From Methanothrix harundinacea (GTDB taxonomy: Archaea; Halobacteriota; Methanosarcinia; Methanotrichales; Methanotrichaceae): a stretch of 64,000 bases of DNA. Shown piece after piece: positions 32,980 to 41,665 of this stretch (the first letter of the stretch is position 1; every line of letters begins with the position of its first letter). The notes beneath the pieces were generated by a model, which saw only the letters and a list, made by a program, of their open reading frames with translations, had not been told where the DNA came from and ran no database searches. The DNA lies in contig LGFT01000008.1 of NCBI GenBank assembly GCA_001509375.1, positions 1-64,000 of the forward strand, read 5' to 3'. The translations under genes and the position numbers were made by a program.

Positions 32980-33639
32980 AACAATACCTCAAGTAAATTT
33001 GATTTAGTTCAAACAACATTTTGTATGGCTAAATAAGTTTCGGCCAAATGCCTCTGAGAAATTAACGTATTCTGATTGATTTGGGTATTGTACCGCAACT
33101 GAGTTGATCTCACCATCTCAGATCACGCTGCGACATTCGATCCACATAGCATTGAATCTCAGTTCGTTACCAATACTGCCTCATCGCCGCCCTTACGTAG
33201 CGTGGTGGAATACTTCCCACCTCCGCGGCGGAAGGTTTCCTGCCAGCCTCAAGCCCGAATTGAGCGGCTTTGAGCGACTCGCAAGTGTTCCGATTTCTGC
33301 ATTATTCGGAAGTTGGATAGTAAACTAAATCCTTTTACAAAGTATGATGGGCATATCGCCAAGAGACGGGCTCGACGAAGATCCTGGCTTCGATCCTGGT
33401 GGCTCTTCTAATGGCGGGGGGGCACATCTGAAGGGACGTATGACTCTCTAGTCCAAGCCAGCGATATCCAAGAGCGAACGAGGTGAGCTGGCTGAGTACG
33501 ACGAAAAAATTGTAGGTACCTACTCATCGGTGGCTTGATGAGTATGCCGTATTAGATCTATATTACGGCATCAGGTCGCCCATGAGAATGAATATGGGAT
33601 TCACTTGTGGATCCATTCTCGTTCCAAAAATTGGATAGG
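32980..33639. other. Intergenic region with a decayed gene start and hairpins
   Basis: No intact gene is visible in 660 bp. Plus-strand bases 33370-33420 read as TKILASILVALLMAGGA, a signal-peptide-like string with no proper start and a stop soon after, suggesting a remnant of an exported protein. The segment 33100-33310 is GC-richer and may be another relic. Two hairpins follow at 33521-33571. Confidence 0.4.
33521..33571 (-). terminator. Two consecutive hairpins after DUF2202 gene
   Basis: TACTCATC/GATGAGTA (33521-33528 and 33537-33544) and ATGCCGTA/TACGGCAT (33544-33551 and 33564-33571) are two perfect 8-bp stems that share one base. They lie about 70 bp beyond the stop of the minus-strand DOMON-DUF2202 gene, so termination or mRNA protection is likely. 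Confidence 0.5.
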
Positions 33640-34800
33640 TCAGTCCTTTACCACCTCATCGAACTCCCTCGGGCTCATGTACTGAGGCGTGTACTCTATA
33701 TTCATATCTTGCAGGTCCATCACATAAGAGCGGAGGTGCTTCCTGGAACCCGCCAAAAGCCCCTGGAACACCACCCTCATGTCGTCGTTATCGGCTACTT
33801 TAAGCTCCCTTTCCAGATCCACTATGCTGATCTCCTCGAAGGTGGCCGCCACCTTTAGGGCATCCTCCTGGGACTGCATGCCTCGGGCCAGAAGTTCTTT
33901 ATACAGGTTGATGAGCGTGCTATTGCTAAAGACCCCCGGCTCGTCCTTGACGGGGAGCTTTAAATCGTACTTGTCAATGAGGGTTTTTGCCTGATCCATA
34001 TGACTCTGCTCAGATCTCGCCAGATCCATGAAGATGCTCTGCTCGGTCTCCCGATAAAGTTCCTTATAGAGATCGCGAGCCACCTTTTCCTCTTCCCAGA
34101 TGAAAAGGACGCCCTCTTCCTCCCTCGGGCTGAGAGTGGCCGCCGACGTTCCTGATATCTGGTCTATTGCCGTCTCATCCCCTGAAGCCAAGACGAGTAT
34201 CGCCTCGCCATAGGCCACATTGTGCTTCGTGTATCTGGACTTTGAATCGGCCATGGCCCAGATGATGGAGACGCTCTGGCCCGGTGTTAGCGCCTCGTCA
34301 AACTTGTCGCCTGTGTTCAGCCTTCTCTTGAACTCGACGACGGTATGACCATCAACCTCCAAACCACCCGACTCCAGTATGTCGTAGCTGCCACCAAAGA
34401 AGGTGTCGTCTTCATGGGGACCGTAGTTTCCGGAGGAGTACTCGTCCAGGACGATCGCCTCGCCATCTTCAACCGTCCCCAAGATCATATCAGCATCCTT
34501 CATCCACTCCAGCGGATCAAAGCCTATCGAAAGCCAACCGGAGGTCTTTCCCCTCAGGGCCATGTATAGATGCTCCTGATCGTTCCTCCAGGAGATTTCC
34601 ATCTCACCTCCCGAATAGCCGGATCTTGCAGGTCCCACCACGACCATCGTACGAGAGTATTCGTTCTCTCTTACAACTCCGTCAGGTGCCCAATCTTCGG
34701 AGGCCACACTCTCAGAAATTATTTGCTCTCCGGGGGTCTCTACGCATCCTGATAGTATGAGCAACAACACAATAGATAGAGTTAAAGAGGCTGACTTCAT
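33640..34800 (-). CDS. Lipoprotein with DOMON and ferritin-like DUF2202 domains
   Basis: A 386-residue exported protein. The lipobox LILSGC (residues 15-20) ends the signal peptide. Residues 45-190 form a DOMON-type haem or sugar-binding beta sandwich (MEISWRNDQEHLYMALRGKTSGWLSIGFDP...MKDADMILG). Residues 225-385 match DUF2202, a ferritin-like four-helix bundle: LFIWEEEKVARDLYKELY, ARSEQSHMDQAKTLID, LINLYKELLARGMQSQEDALKVAATFEE and GSRKHLRSYV, which supply Glu and ExxH metal ligands. The combination suggests redox or metal handling on the cell surface. There is no close operon partner. Confidence 0.85.
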   Translation of the reverse strand: MKSASLTLSIVLLLILSGCVETPGEQIISESVASEDWAPDGVVRENEYSRTMVVVGPARSGYSGGEMEISWRNDQEHLYMALRGKTSGWLSIGFDPLEWMKDADMILGTVEDGEAIVLDEYSSGNYGPHEDDTFFGGSYDILESGGLEVDGHTVVEFKRRLNTGDKFDEALTPGQSVSIIWAMADSKSRYTKHNVAYGEAILVLASGDETAIDQISGTSAATLSPREEEGVLFIWEEEKVARDLYKELYRETEQSIFMDLARSEQSHMDQAKTLIDKYDLKLPVKDEPGVFSNSTLINLYKELLARGMQSQEDALKVAATFEEISIVDLERELKVADNDDMRVVFQGLLAGSRKHLRSYVMDLQDMNIEYTPQYMSPREFDEVVKD

Positions 34801-34968
34801 TTAAAACACCATTTTCAAGATAGTTTTGATAAGATATCAATATGTCGAATCCAGTCGAAAGCAGCTTTCGAAACGCCTTTATCGAAAGGGCGATTACTCT
34901 GATCGGACGATCACGAATCAAGCCGTATCCGCCTCGCGGACGAACCAACTGCAAGGAAGGTCTTCATC

Positions 34969-36762
34969 TTGAGAGAATATCTGCTGGGAAACGTCGCCAT
35001 CGCCAAGGGCATTCTGGAGGCGGGGGCGGGGGTCGTCTCGGGCTATCCCGGAACCCCCTCCTCTGAGATCGTGGACTATCTTGCTCCCATCGCAAAGGAG
35101 CACGGGATCCACGTCGAATGGTCTGTGAACGAGAAGGTGGCCATGGAGGTGGCGATCGGAGCCTCTTGGACAGGGACCCGTTCCGCCGTCACCATGAAGC
35201 ATGTGGGCCTGAACGTCGCCGCAGACCCCTTCATGACTCTGGCCTATCTGGGCGTTGGAGGTGGGATGGTGGTAATCTCGGCCGACGACCCCTACTGTCA
35301 CTCGTCTCAGAACGAACAGGACTCGCGGAGGTACGCTCAGTTCGCCCGCATCCCTTGCCTCGACCCCGCCGATCCCCAGGAGGCGAGGGACATGATCCTC
35401 CGGGCTTTCAGCCTATCCGAAAAGTTCGGCCTTCCCGTGATGGTGAGACCCACCACCAGGGTCTCCCACGCAAGGGCCGATGTCGAGGTCGGCCTCCCGA
35501 CAAAGAGGGTGGACAGCCCTAAATTCTTTAAGAATCCCCCCAGGAGGGTGGCGCTGCCGGTCCACGCTCGGCCCCTTCACGCCGAGCTTCTGGAGAAGCA
35601 GGCCGGGATCGAGGCGACTCTAGCGGAGGAGCTGTGGAACAGGGCCGAGATGAGAGGCGAGGTCGGAATCATCGCTTCGGGAATCGCCGGCCTCTATGCT
35701 GCGGAGGCGATAGCAGAGCTGGAGGCGGACTTATCCCTTCTGAGGATAGGGACCTACCCGATCCCGAGGAGAAGCGTAGGCGACTTCCTCGAACGGCTCG
35801 ACATGGTCCTGGTGGTCGAGGAGATGGACGCAGTCATCGAGGAGTTCGTCGAGATGGTGGCAAAGGAGCGAAACCCGGATGTGAAGATCCTGGGCAAGAG
35901 GTCGGGGTCCATCCCAGGGGTCGGAGAGCTGGACCCCCTCATCGTGCGAAACGCCATCGCTGGTATGATTGATCTGCCGAGGAAGATGGCTCCGAAGATG
36001 AGCCCAGAAGCCCTCACCATCCTGCCGCCGAGGCCCCCCACCCTCTGTCCCGGCTGCAGCCATCGGGCGGCCTACTACGCCATGAGGAAAGCTTTCGGCA
36101 AGGACGCGGTCTTTCCGAACGACATCGGCTGCTATACCATGGGGGTCGGGATGGGGACCGTTGACACCTGCTTATGCATGGGTGCCAGCATCACCGTCGG
36201 CTCTGGGATCAGGTTCGGGGGCGAAGAGAGGCCCATATGCGCTGTCCTGGGGGACTCGACCTTCCTTCACTCGGGTCTGACGGGACTTCTCAACGCTGCC
36301 TACAACGGTGCCAGGATGACGGTCGCGATCCTCGACAACTCCATTACCGCTATGACCGGCCACCAGCCTCACCCTGGGACCGGGCGCACCGCCTGCTGTG
36401 AGCTGTCGCCCCCCTTATCCCTCGAAGACATATGCCGGTCTCTTGGAGCGGGATCCGTCGATACCGCCGACCCCTACGACCTCGAATCCATGATCGGTGC
36501 CTTCGAGAGGGCGAGAGATCATCCGGGCCTCTCGGTGGTGGTGGCAAAACAAGCATGCGTCATCAGTGCCATGCGGGCCGGGGTCCGTCGGCCGAGGCTC
36601 GCGGTCGACAGCGAGAAGTGCGGAGGTTGCAAGATCTGCATCAAGTTCGGCTGTCCCGCCATAGAGTTCGATGGGAATGTCGCAAAGATAAACGCCCTCT
36701 GCTCGGGGTGCGGGGTCTGTGCTCAGATATGCCCTGAGAAGGCGATCGAGGTGGTGAAATGA
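34969..36762 (+). CDS. iorA: Indolepyruvate:ferredoxin oxidoreductase alpha subunit
   Basis: With IorB it oxidatively decarboxylates aryl pyruvates to aryl-CoA and reduces ferredoxin; the reverse direction serves aromatic amino acid synthesis from aryl acids. The N-terminal pyrimidine domain has SGYPGTPSSEIVDYL; the TPP site is GDSTFLHSGLTGLLNAAYNG with GCYTMGVG before it, and CPGCSHRAAYY binds a cluster. The C-terminus has a ferredoxin domain (CGGCKICIKFGCPA and CSGCGVCAQICPEKA). The start is TTG at 34969, with AAGGAAGG upstream. It overlaps iorB by 4 bp. The paaK-ACT pair at 15-17 kb supplies a functional partner. Confidence 0.95.
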   Translation: MREYLLGNVAIAKGILEAGAGVVSGYPGTPSSEIVDYLAPIAKEHGIHVEWSVNEKVAMEVAIGASWTGTRSAVTMKHVGLNVAADPFMTLAYLGVGGGMVVISADDPYCHSSQNEQDSRRYAQFARIPCLDPADPQEARDMILRAFSLSEKFGLPVMVRPTTRVSHARADVEVGLPTKRVDSPKFFKNPPRRVALPVHARPLHAELLEKQAGIEATLAEELWNRAEMRGEVGIIASGIAGLYAAEAIAELEADLSLLRIGTYPIPRRSVGDFLERLDMVLVVEEMDAVIEEFVEMVAKERNPDVKILGKRSGSIPGVGELDPLIVRNAIAGMIDLPRKMAPKMSPEALTILPPRPPTLCPGCSHRAAYYAMRKAFGKDAVFPNDIGCYTMGVGMGTVDTCLCMGASITVGSGIRFGGEERPICAVLGDSTFLHSGLTGLLNAAYNGARMTVAILDNSITAMTGHQPHPGTGRTACCELSPPLSLEDICRSLGAGSVDTADPYDLESMIGAFERARDHPGLSVVVAKQACVISAMRAGVRRPRLAVDSEKCGGCKICIKFGCPAIEFDGNVAKINALCSGCGVCAQICPEKAIEVVK

Positions 36763-37346
36763 GGACATCGGAGTGCGACGTCGTCGTGGTCGGAGTAGGC
36801 GGCCAGGGGGTCATTCTGATATCTGAGATTATAGGGAGAGCCGCCATGATGGCTGGCCTATCGGTTCGGGGGGTTGAGACCCATGGGATGGCCCAGCGGG
36901 GAGGGAGCGTCATAAATCACATCAGGGTCGGATGCAGCTTTAGCGCCATGATTTCTCCGGGAAGCGCAGACGTCCTCCTGGCCATGGAGCCGGTGGAGGC
37001 CCTGCGTTATGCCCACTACCTATCGCCTCAAGGAGTCGCCCTGGTGAATTCAAGGCCCGTGATGCCCATCACCGTCACCACAGGCATGGCCAGCTACCCC
37101 TCCATCGAGGAGATCTTAGCCCCTCTCCGGGGGATCTGCTCACAGGTGAAACCGATGGACGCCACGGGTCTTGCTGAGGAGGCAGGAAGCCCCCAGGCGA
37201 CGAACGTCGTGATGTTGGGTGCCTTATCTGAGCACCTTCCCATCGAGGAGGCCACCATCCTTTCGGCCCTCTCGGAGACGGTGCCGGCGAGGTTTTTGGA
37301 GATCAACAAAAAGGCCTTCGAACTTGGAAAAATTGAAGTAGAATAG
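36759..37346 (+). CDS. iorB: Indolepyruvate:ferredoxin oxidoreductase beta subunit
   Basis: A 195-residue gamma-type domain of the 2-oxoacid oxidoreductase family. VVVGVGGQGVILISEIIGRAAMMAGLSVRGVETHGMAQRGGSVINHIRVG is the hallmark N-terminal region. The length is typical for IorB. The ATG overlaps the iorA stop. A HEAT-repeat gene follows after 17 bp. Confidence 0.95.
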   Translation: MRTSECDVVVVGVGGQGVILISEIIGRAAMMAGLSVRGVETHGMAQRGGSVINHIRVGCSFSAMISPGSADVLLAMEPVEALRYAHYLSPQGVALVNSRPVMPITVTTGMASYPSIEEILAPLRGICSQVKPMDATGLAEEAGSPQATNVVMLGALSEHLPIEEATILSALSETVPARFLEINKKAFELGKIEVE

Positions 37347-37363
37347 GCGGCATTTATCAGTCC

Positions 37364-37891
37364 ATGGCCGAAGAGAAGAAGGAGACTGGGAAGAAGGAGA
37401 CGCCAGGAGCCGTTCCCCTGGGCGAGACCGAGGCGATCGACGCCCTGGCGGAGCCTCAGGTTCCCGAGAACCTCCCCGACGCCACCTGGTCTGTCGAGGA
37501 GCTCGCTGAGGTCGTCGCCAGGGAGAGCAACATGCTCGTCAGGGCAAACGCCGTCAACGCCCTCGCCAAGAAAGGTGGGCCGGATGTGGTGGAGCCTCTC
37601 GTCTCCGCCCTGAAGGATCCAGAGGACCCCGTCAAGGCCAACGCCCTGGTGGGGCTCGCCGCCCTGGGAAGAGACCTGGTTCAGGACAGGATGGCGGAGC
37701 TCCTCCTCGACAGGGAGACGAACGAGGAGATCAGGGGCGGAGCGGCCTGGATCTTGGGCGAGATGATGGACGAGAAGTCTCTCGACATCTTGAAGAGGGC
37801 TGCCGAGGAGGATGAGAGCCCCTTTGTCCGGGTTCACGCCAAAGCCTCGATCCTCGCTCACGAGCAGGCGAGGGTTCCCGAGAAGAAGTAA
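37364..37891 (+). CDS. HEAT-repeat protein
   Basis: A 175-residue protein. Residues 1-35 are charged and Pro-rich. Residues 45-165 carry four HEAT-like (PBS lyase) units: LVRANAVNALAKKGGPDVVEPLVSALKDPEDPVKANALVGLAAL and ...GGAAWILGEMMDEKSLDILKRA. It has no signal peptide, so it is likely a cytoplasmic adaptor. It lies 17 bp after iorB, probably in the same transcript, which might point to assembly or regulation of the Ior enzyme; this is inference. Confidence 0.82.
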   Translation: MAEEKKETGKKETPGAVPLGETEAIDALAEPQVPENLPDATWSVEELAEVVARESNMLVRANAVNALAKKGGPDVVEPLVSALKDPEDPVKANALVGLAALGRDLVQDRMAELLLDRETNEEIRGGAAWILGEMMDEKSLDILKRAAEEDESPFVRVHAKASILAHEQARVPEKK

Positions 37892-38026
37892 CGACATAAC
37901 TACGATTATGGTGAGATCGCGGGCTTGGAGGCCTTCTGCGCCGGGCCCGAGCCTCCACCACCGCCCTCAAAGGCAACTCCCTCCAGAAAAAAAAGCTCAA
38001 GATATTCCGTTCACTTTTTCACGCCC

Positions 38027-38620
38027 ATGAGAGTATCCGTCATCCTCGGACATCCCGATCCTGGAAGCTTCAATCACGCCATAGCGGAGGCGGCGGTGGA
38101 GGCGCTGAATCAAAACGGCCACGACGTCACCTTTCACGACCTCTACGCCGAGAGGTTCGACCCGGTCCTCCCCGGTCCCGAGATCCCTAGGGACGGACCG
38201 GTTGATCCCGTCGTCAAGAGGCACTGCGACGAGATCGCGGCCGCCGACGGCATCGTCATCGTCCACCCCAACTGGTGGGGGCAGCCTCCGGCGATCCTGA
38301 AGGGCTGGGTCGACCGGGTGATGAGGCCCGGCGTCGCCTACGAGTTCCTGGAGGGGGACGGCGGCGAGGGCGTCCCCGTCGGCCTCCTGAGGGCCGAGTC
38401 CGCCCTCGTCTTCAACAGCTCCAACACCCCCGAGGAGCGGGAGATGGAGGCCTTCGGCGACCCCCTGGATACGCTCTGGAAGAACTGCGTCTTCGGCCTC
38501 TGCGGCGTCTCCATTGTTCATAGGAGGACTTTTTCAGTGGTGGTGACCAGCACCCTGGAAGAGAGGTGGAAGTGGCTCGCGGAGGTGCGGGAGATTGTCG
38601 GCGGGCAGTTTCCTGCTTAG
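38027..38620 (+). CDS. Flavodoxin-fold NAD(P)H:quinone oxidoreductase
   Basis: A 197-residue flavoprotein of the NQO1/KefF/MdaB family that reduces quinones or other electron acceptors by two electrons. Motifs: VILGHPDPGSFNHAIAEA (phosphate-binding loop), ADGIVIVHPNWWGQPPAILKGWVDRV, the hallmark PxWWxxPA helix, and a C-terminal substrate helix. The start ATG 38027 makes the protein begin MRVSVILGHPDPGS; a longer frame to 37925 is not needed. No ribosome binding site is clear. Confidence 0.9.
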   Translation: MRVSVILGHPDPGSFNHAIAEAAVEALNQNGHDVTFHDLYAERFDPVLPGPEIPRDGPVDPVVKRHCDEIAAADGIVIVHPNWWGQPPAILKGWVDRVMRPGVAYEFLEGDGGEGVPVGLLRAESALVFNSSNTPEEREMEAFGDPLDTLWKNCVFGLCGVSIVHRRTFSVVVTSTLEERWKWLAEVREIVGGQFPA

Positions 38621-38946
38621 GGAGCGGAGCGGAGATAAACCCCCTATACCCAAAAAGATCACGAAAAAGCTTGGCCTGTATGAAGGTGATTAGCTGGAGG
38701 CGGGGCAGACGGAAATGTTGTGATAAAGCCGTTGGTCAAATCAGCTCAATTCAAACAGGAGCTGCTAGGCTCTTTCCAGCGGTACCTCATAGTTCTCTAA
38801 TTCTCTAATAACAGAGGGAGATGAGCTTGATATCGAGATGAAGCTCGAGGCGAGGTCTTAAACCAAAACAAAATCCACAAAAACGTTTGGAGGGACCATC
38901 CCCCCAAAAAATTCGGTACGCTGCCACAAATTCCGAGCCCGAGATC
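38621..38946. other. Convergent intergenic region
   Basis: No gene is seen in about 330 bp between two convergent genes. TTCTCTAA occurs twice in tandem near 38793-38810. An imperfect hairpin GGAGGGA/TCCCCCC at 38889-38906, with T-rich sequence after it on the minus strand, could terminate the lipoprotein gene. Confidence 0.4.
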
Positions 38947-39492
38947 TCATCCTGTGATTGCTCTGAGAACTGTGTTATTCTGGGACAGCAACTCTTTGGT
39001 GAGCGTCCATCTGGCCGTATCTCCCTCAACGAAGGGCGTGTTGGCGAAGGTGATCTCATCGGGCATCGTCAAGGTTATCGTCATCACTACGTCGTTCTTA
39101 TCGGCTTCTACGATCTCTTCGGGGCCGAAGACCCGGTCTAGAGATAGCCCGAACTCATATGATCCGTTCTTTGCTGTCCAAGTTGCTCCACGTATGTCAT
39201 TTACTGGGACTTTTCTCTTTGCAATCCATTCGTAGATGATGTATTCGGTGTAGTCCTCCTCGAAGGTGTAGTTCCTGCTTTCGTAGTTGGTGTTCAGCTC
39301 AGGTATGAGCTGCTGGACCTGCCAGGTAAGCTGAGAGATCTCTGACCCAGCCTGCGACTTATCGGCGATGGCGCTGAAATTAACGACTGCCATCCCCTCC
39401 TCGTCAATCACGATCTCCTGACTGGACTGTATACACCCAGAGAAGATGGCAGCACATAAGATGACAGCCAAAATTGTTGCTGTCTTTTTCAT
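38947..39492 (-). CDS. Predicted lipoprotein of unknown function
   Basis: A 181-residue lipoprotein: MKKTATILAVILCAAIFSGC shows a basic start, hydrophobic core and lipobox. The mature part (QEIVIDEEGMAVVNFSAIADKSQAGSEISQLTWQVQ...) has the beta-plus-helix character of LppM-like domains but no secure family assignment. The ATG at 39492 gives a normal signal peptide; the frame extends four residues further upstream. No operon partners. Confidence 0.75.
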   Translation of the reverse strand: MKKTATILAVILCAAIFSGCIQSSQEIVIDEEGMAVVNFSAIADKSQAGSEISQLTWQVQQLIPELNTNYESRNYTFEEDYTEYIIYEWIAKRKVPVNDIRGATWTAKNGSYEFGLSLDRVFGPEEIVEADKNDVVMTITLTMPDEITFANTPFVEGDTARWTLTKELLSQNNTVLRAITG

Positions 39493-39796
39493 GTCGGGAA
39501 TCACTTTAACCTACCTCAAACGAATACGTAGGCACAGATATTAATTATTTTCTCTGGTTCAAAAAACCAACCTCGTTTTGATGGTCTCGGTTTCATTTGC
39601 ATCATCGGGTCGATTAAAATCTGGATGATTGGATCATGGTTTTATGAGCTATAAATCGCTTCGACAGTTTTTAGTAATATCACCAAAAAAAGGTCGATGT
39701 CGGTCGCATAGGCGTAATCTGATCGAAGGGCGATCAGGAGAAGTTTTTTCGCCGAGGAAGAGGATCGTGTCCATCCGGTAATATGATTAAAGGGGG

Positions 39797-40459
39797 ATGA
39801 AGTTGAAGATTCTTGGGATAAATGCAAGCCCCAGAGGGTCGAAGAGCCAGACTCTCCGATTGGTCAGGGCGGTTCTGGACGGCGCAAAAGATTCGGGGGC
39901 TGATACAGAGCTGGTGGACCTCTGCAAGCTGGATATAGAGTACTGCAACGCATGTGGCACCTGCTTTGCCGAGGGGAGATGCATCTATGAGGATGACTTT
40001 GAAGAGCTGTATCGAAAGATCCTGGACTGTGACGGCCTGGTCTTGGGTTCGCCCAACTACTTCCACACCGTCACCGCCCAGATGAAGACGATGCTGGACA
40101 GGATGGCTGACACCATCCACTGCCAGCTTCTCACCGGCAAGTACGGCTGTTCAGCGGCCACTGCGGGAAGCCCCAATTTCGAGGAGGTCACCGACTACCT
40201 GAACAAGATCCTGGTGGGGTTCGGGGCCAACGTCGTTGGCCAGGTGGGCGCATCTCCCAGTCTATCGGGCACGATGGAGACTGCGGAGAAAGGGGCCTTC
40301 GCCCTGGGACAAAAGCTGGCAGAAGCCATCAGAGACGAGAAAGTCTACCCGGATCAAGAGGCGATTCACCAGGAGAGACGGGAATACTTCAAGGTCCTGG
40401 TGGAGATGAACAAAGACATCTGGACCCACGAGTACGAGCATTGGAAGAGGATGGGCTAG
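39797..40459 (+). CDS. Iron-sulfur flavoprotein (Isf-like)
   Basis: A 220-residue flavodoxin-fold protein with a compact cluster motif CNACGTCFAEGRC (C-x2-C-x2-C-x5-C), the mark of the iron-sulfur flavoprotein family first studied in Methanosarcina thermophila, which moves electrons from ferredoxin to acceptors such as O2 or H2O2. The FMN site includes INASPRGSKSQTLRLV, and GSPNYFHTVTAQMKTMLDR is also present. GGGGG directly precedes the ATG at 39797, so translation could instead begin at TTG 39803 (MKILGINASPRG). It is a single-gene unit. Confidence 0.9.
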   Translation: MKLKILGINASPRGSKSQTLRLVRAVLDGAKDSGADTELVDLCKLDIEYCNACGTCFAEGRCIYEDDFEELYRKILDCDGLVLGSPNYFHTVTAQMKTMLDRMADTIHCQLLTGKYGCSAATAGSPNFEEVTDYLNKILVGFGANVVGQVGASPSLSGTMETAEKGAFALGQKLAEAIRDEKVYPDQEAIHQERREYFKVLVEMNKDIWTHEYEHWKRMG

Positions 40460-40690
40460 CCCTCTGCCGGGCACTTCCCGATCCTCTTTTTGAGTAAATT
40501 TCTTCCCTGGCGCATGCAAATCCGGTGGCAGCCCGCTCCCATGAGCGCGAAGACATTCTCCACTATGCAAGGGGATAACCTCACCCGGCAGGATTTTCGC
40601 AGATGTTTGAATGTGTCGGCATCAGAATGAATTAATACGTTCAGATCGAGTATACCCATTAATCGTGATGAGCGGCCAGAGGGATCGATC

Positions 40691-40807
40691 ATGATCAACC
40701 CCTTCAAGAAGAACAAGGAAATCACAGCTAAGGAGAAAAGGAGGAAGAAGAAGCAGGAGGAGAGGCGGAAACGAGCGCAGGCTCGAGGAGAGAAGCCCAT
40801 AAAATAG
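40691..40807 (+). CDS. 38-residue highly basic peptide
   Basis: A short frame encoding MINPFKKNKEITAKEKRRKK and 18 more residues, of which about half are Lys or Arg. The middle would form a charged helix (KQEERRKRAQ). It has an ATG start preceded by GAGGGATC and a TATA-like GTATACC about 40 bp upstream. Peptides of this kind may bind RNA or the ribosome. I do not recognise a named family. The reverse strand is also open, but encodes an implausible Phe/Leu-rich string. Confidence 0.5.
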   Translation: MINPFKKNKEITAKEKRRKKKQEERRKRAQARGEKPIK

Positions 40808-40953
40808 ATGCTTTTGATGCCGTAGATGCTTTAATCCGAGGAATAAGTCGGTGACGCGATGTAGAAAACCAACATGTATTTAGTGAAGTGAGATAGAGAG
40901 GGATCGAATTGTATAAGGATGATCCCGCGGCGTGAAAACCGGAGGCCCGTAAG

Positions 40954-41544
40954 TTGAAGATTGCTGTGGATATCGATGGCGTATTGGCAGATCAGGTCGG
41001 CGCAGTCCTGGAAGTGATCGAAAAAGAATATGGTCAGAAGTATTGTAAAAATGATGTCGATTGTGCGCACTGGACCTTTGGTGGAAGGGAATTGTGGTCT
41101 GAGATTGGGAGGCTTTTGGCAGATCCGGAATATACTCGAAGTCTGCCTCTGATCGAGGGGTCTCAACAAGGCGTAAAACAGTTAATTCATCACGAAGTTT
41201 TTGTGGTTACAGCCCGGCGTCCCAATGCCGAGGAGGCCACAAAAGAGTGGCTGAACACTCACTTCCCATGTGTGAGGGATTATTACCACGCCAGGACAGG
41301 GACCAAGCACCACGTCCCCTCCGATGTATTGATAGACGACCTCGACTTCAACATCGTGGAGTTCGTCAAAAGCCATCCCGATCGGCGAGGGATTTTGTTT
41401 ACGCATCCGTGGAGCATCAACGACACCGATATCGAAGTTTACTCCGACCAGGTCTTCTATTGCTCCGAGTGGAGGAGTGTGGTGAAGGCGATCGATGATA
41501 TCGATTATGGGGAACGGGTCCCGCATCAAACATCAAAGTGCTGA
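40954..41544 (+). CDS. HAD-family 5'(3')-deoxyribonucleotidase-like protein
   Basis: A 196-residue HAD phosphatase of the NT5C-like type. Motif I is DIDGVLAD (residues 6-13) with the nucleophile Asp and general acid Asp. Motif II is VVTARR, and motif IV is VLIDDLDFNI. Such enzymes dephosphorylate nucleotides. The TTG start at 40954 is supported by GGAGG 9 bases before it. It stands alone and is AT-richer than the neighbouring hisF. Confidence 0.82.
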   Translation: MKIAVDIDGVLADQVGAVLEVIEKEYGQKYCKNDVDCAHWTFGGRELWSEIGRLLADPEYTRSLPLIEGSQQGVKQLIHHEVFVVTARRPNAEEATKEWLNTHFPCVRDYYHARTGTKHHVPSDVLIDDLDFNIVEFVKSHPDRRGILFTHPWSINDTDIEVYSDQVFYCSEWRSVVKAIDDIDYGERVPHQTSKC

Positions 41545-41665
41545 TTTGAATCGCCGACCGGTTGGCCGCCAGAGAATATTATTATATTTTAATTATCTTA
41601 TTTAATCTCTCTGACGTATTTCCCCCTTCAGGAACGTTTTTACCCATCGGCGTCTTCTGCCCAGC

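Noticed and set aside
32980..33639. Cobalamin riboswitch ahead of cbiK
   Set aside because: No B12-box-like conserved sequence was seen, and such riboswitches are not typical of archaea.
40456..40800. 114-codon minus-strand ORF with a hydrophobic segment
   Set aside because: The Phe/Leu-rich segment is the complement of the Lys/Arg-rich small peptide; no ribosome binding site.
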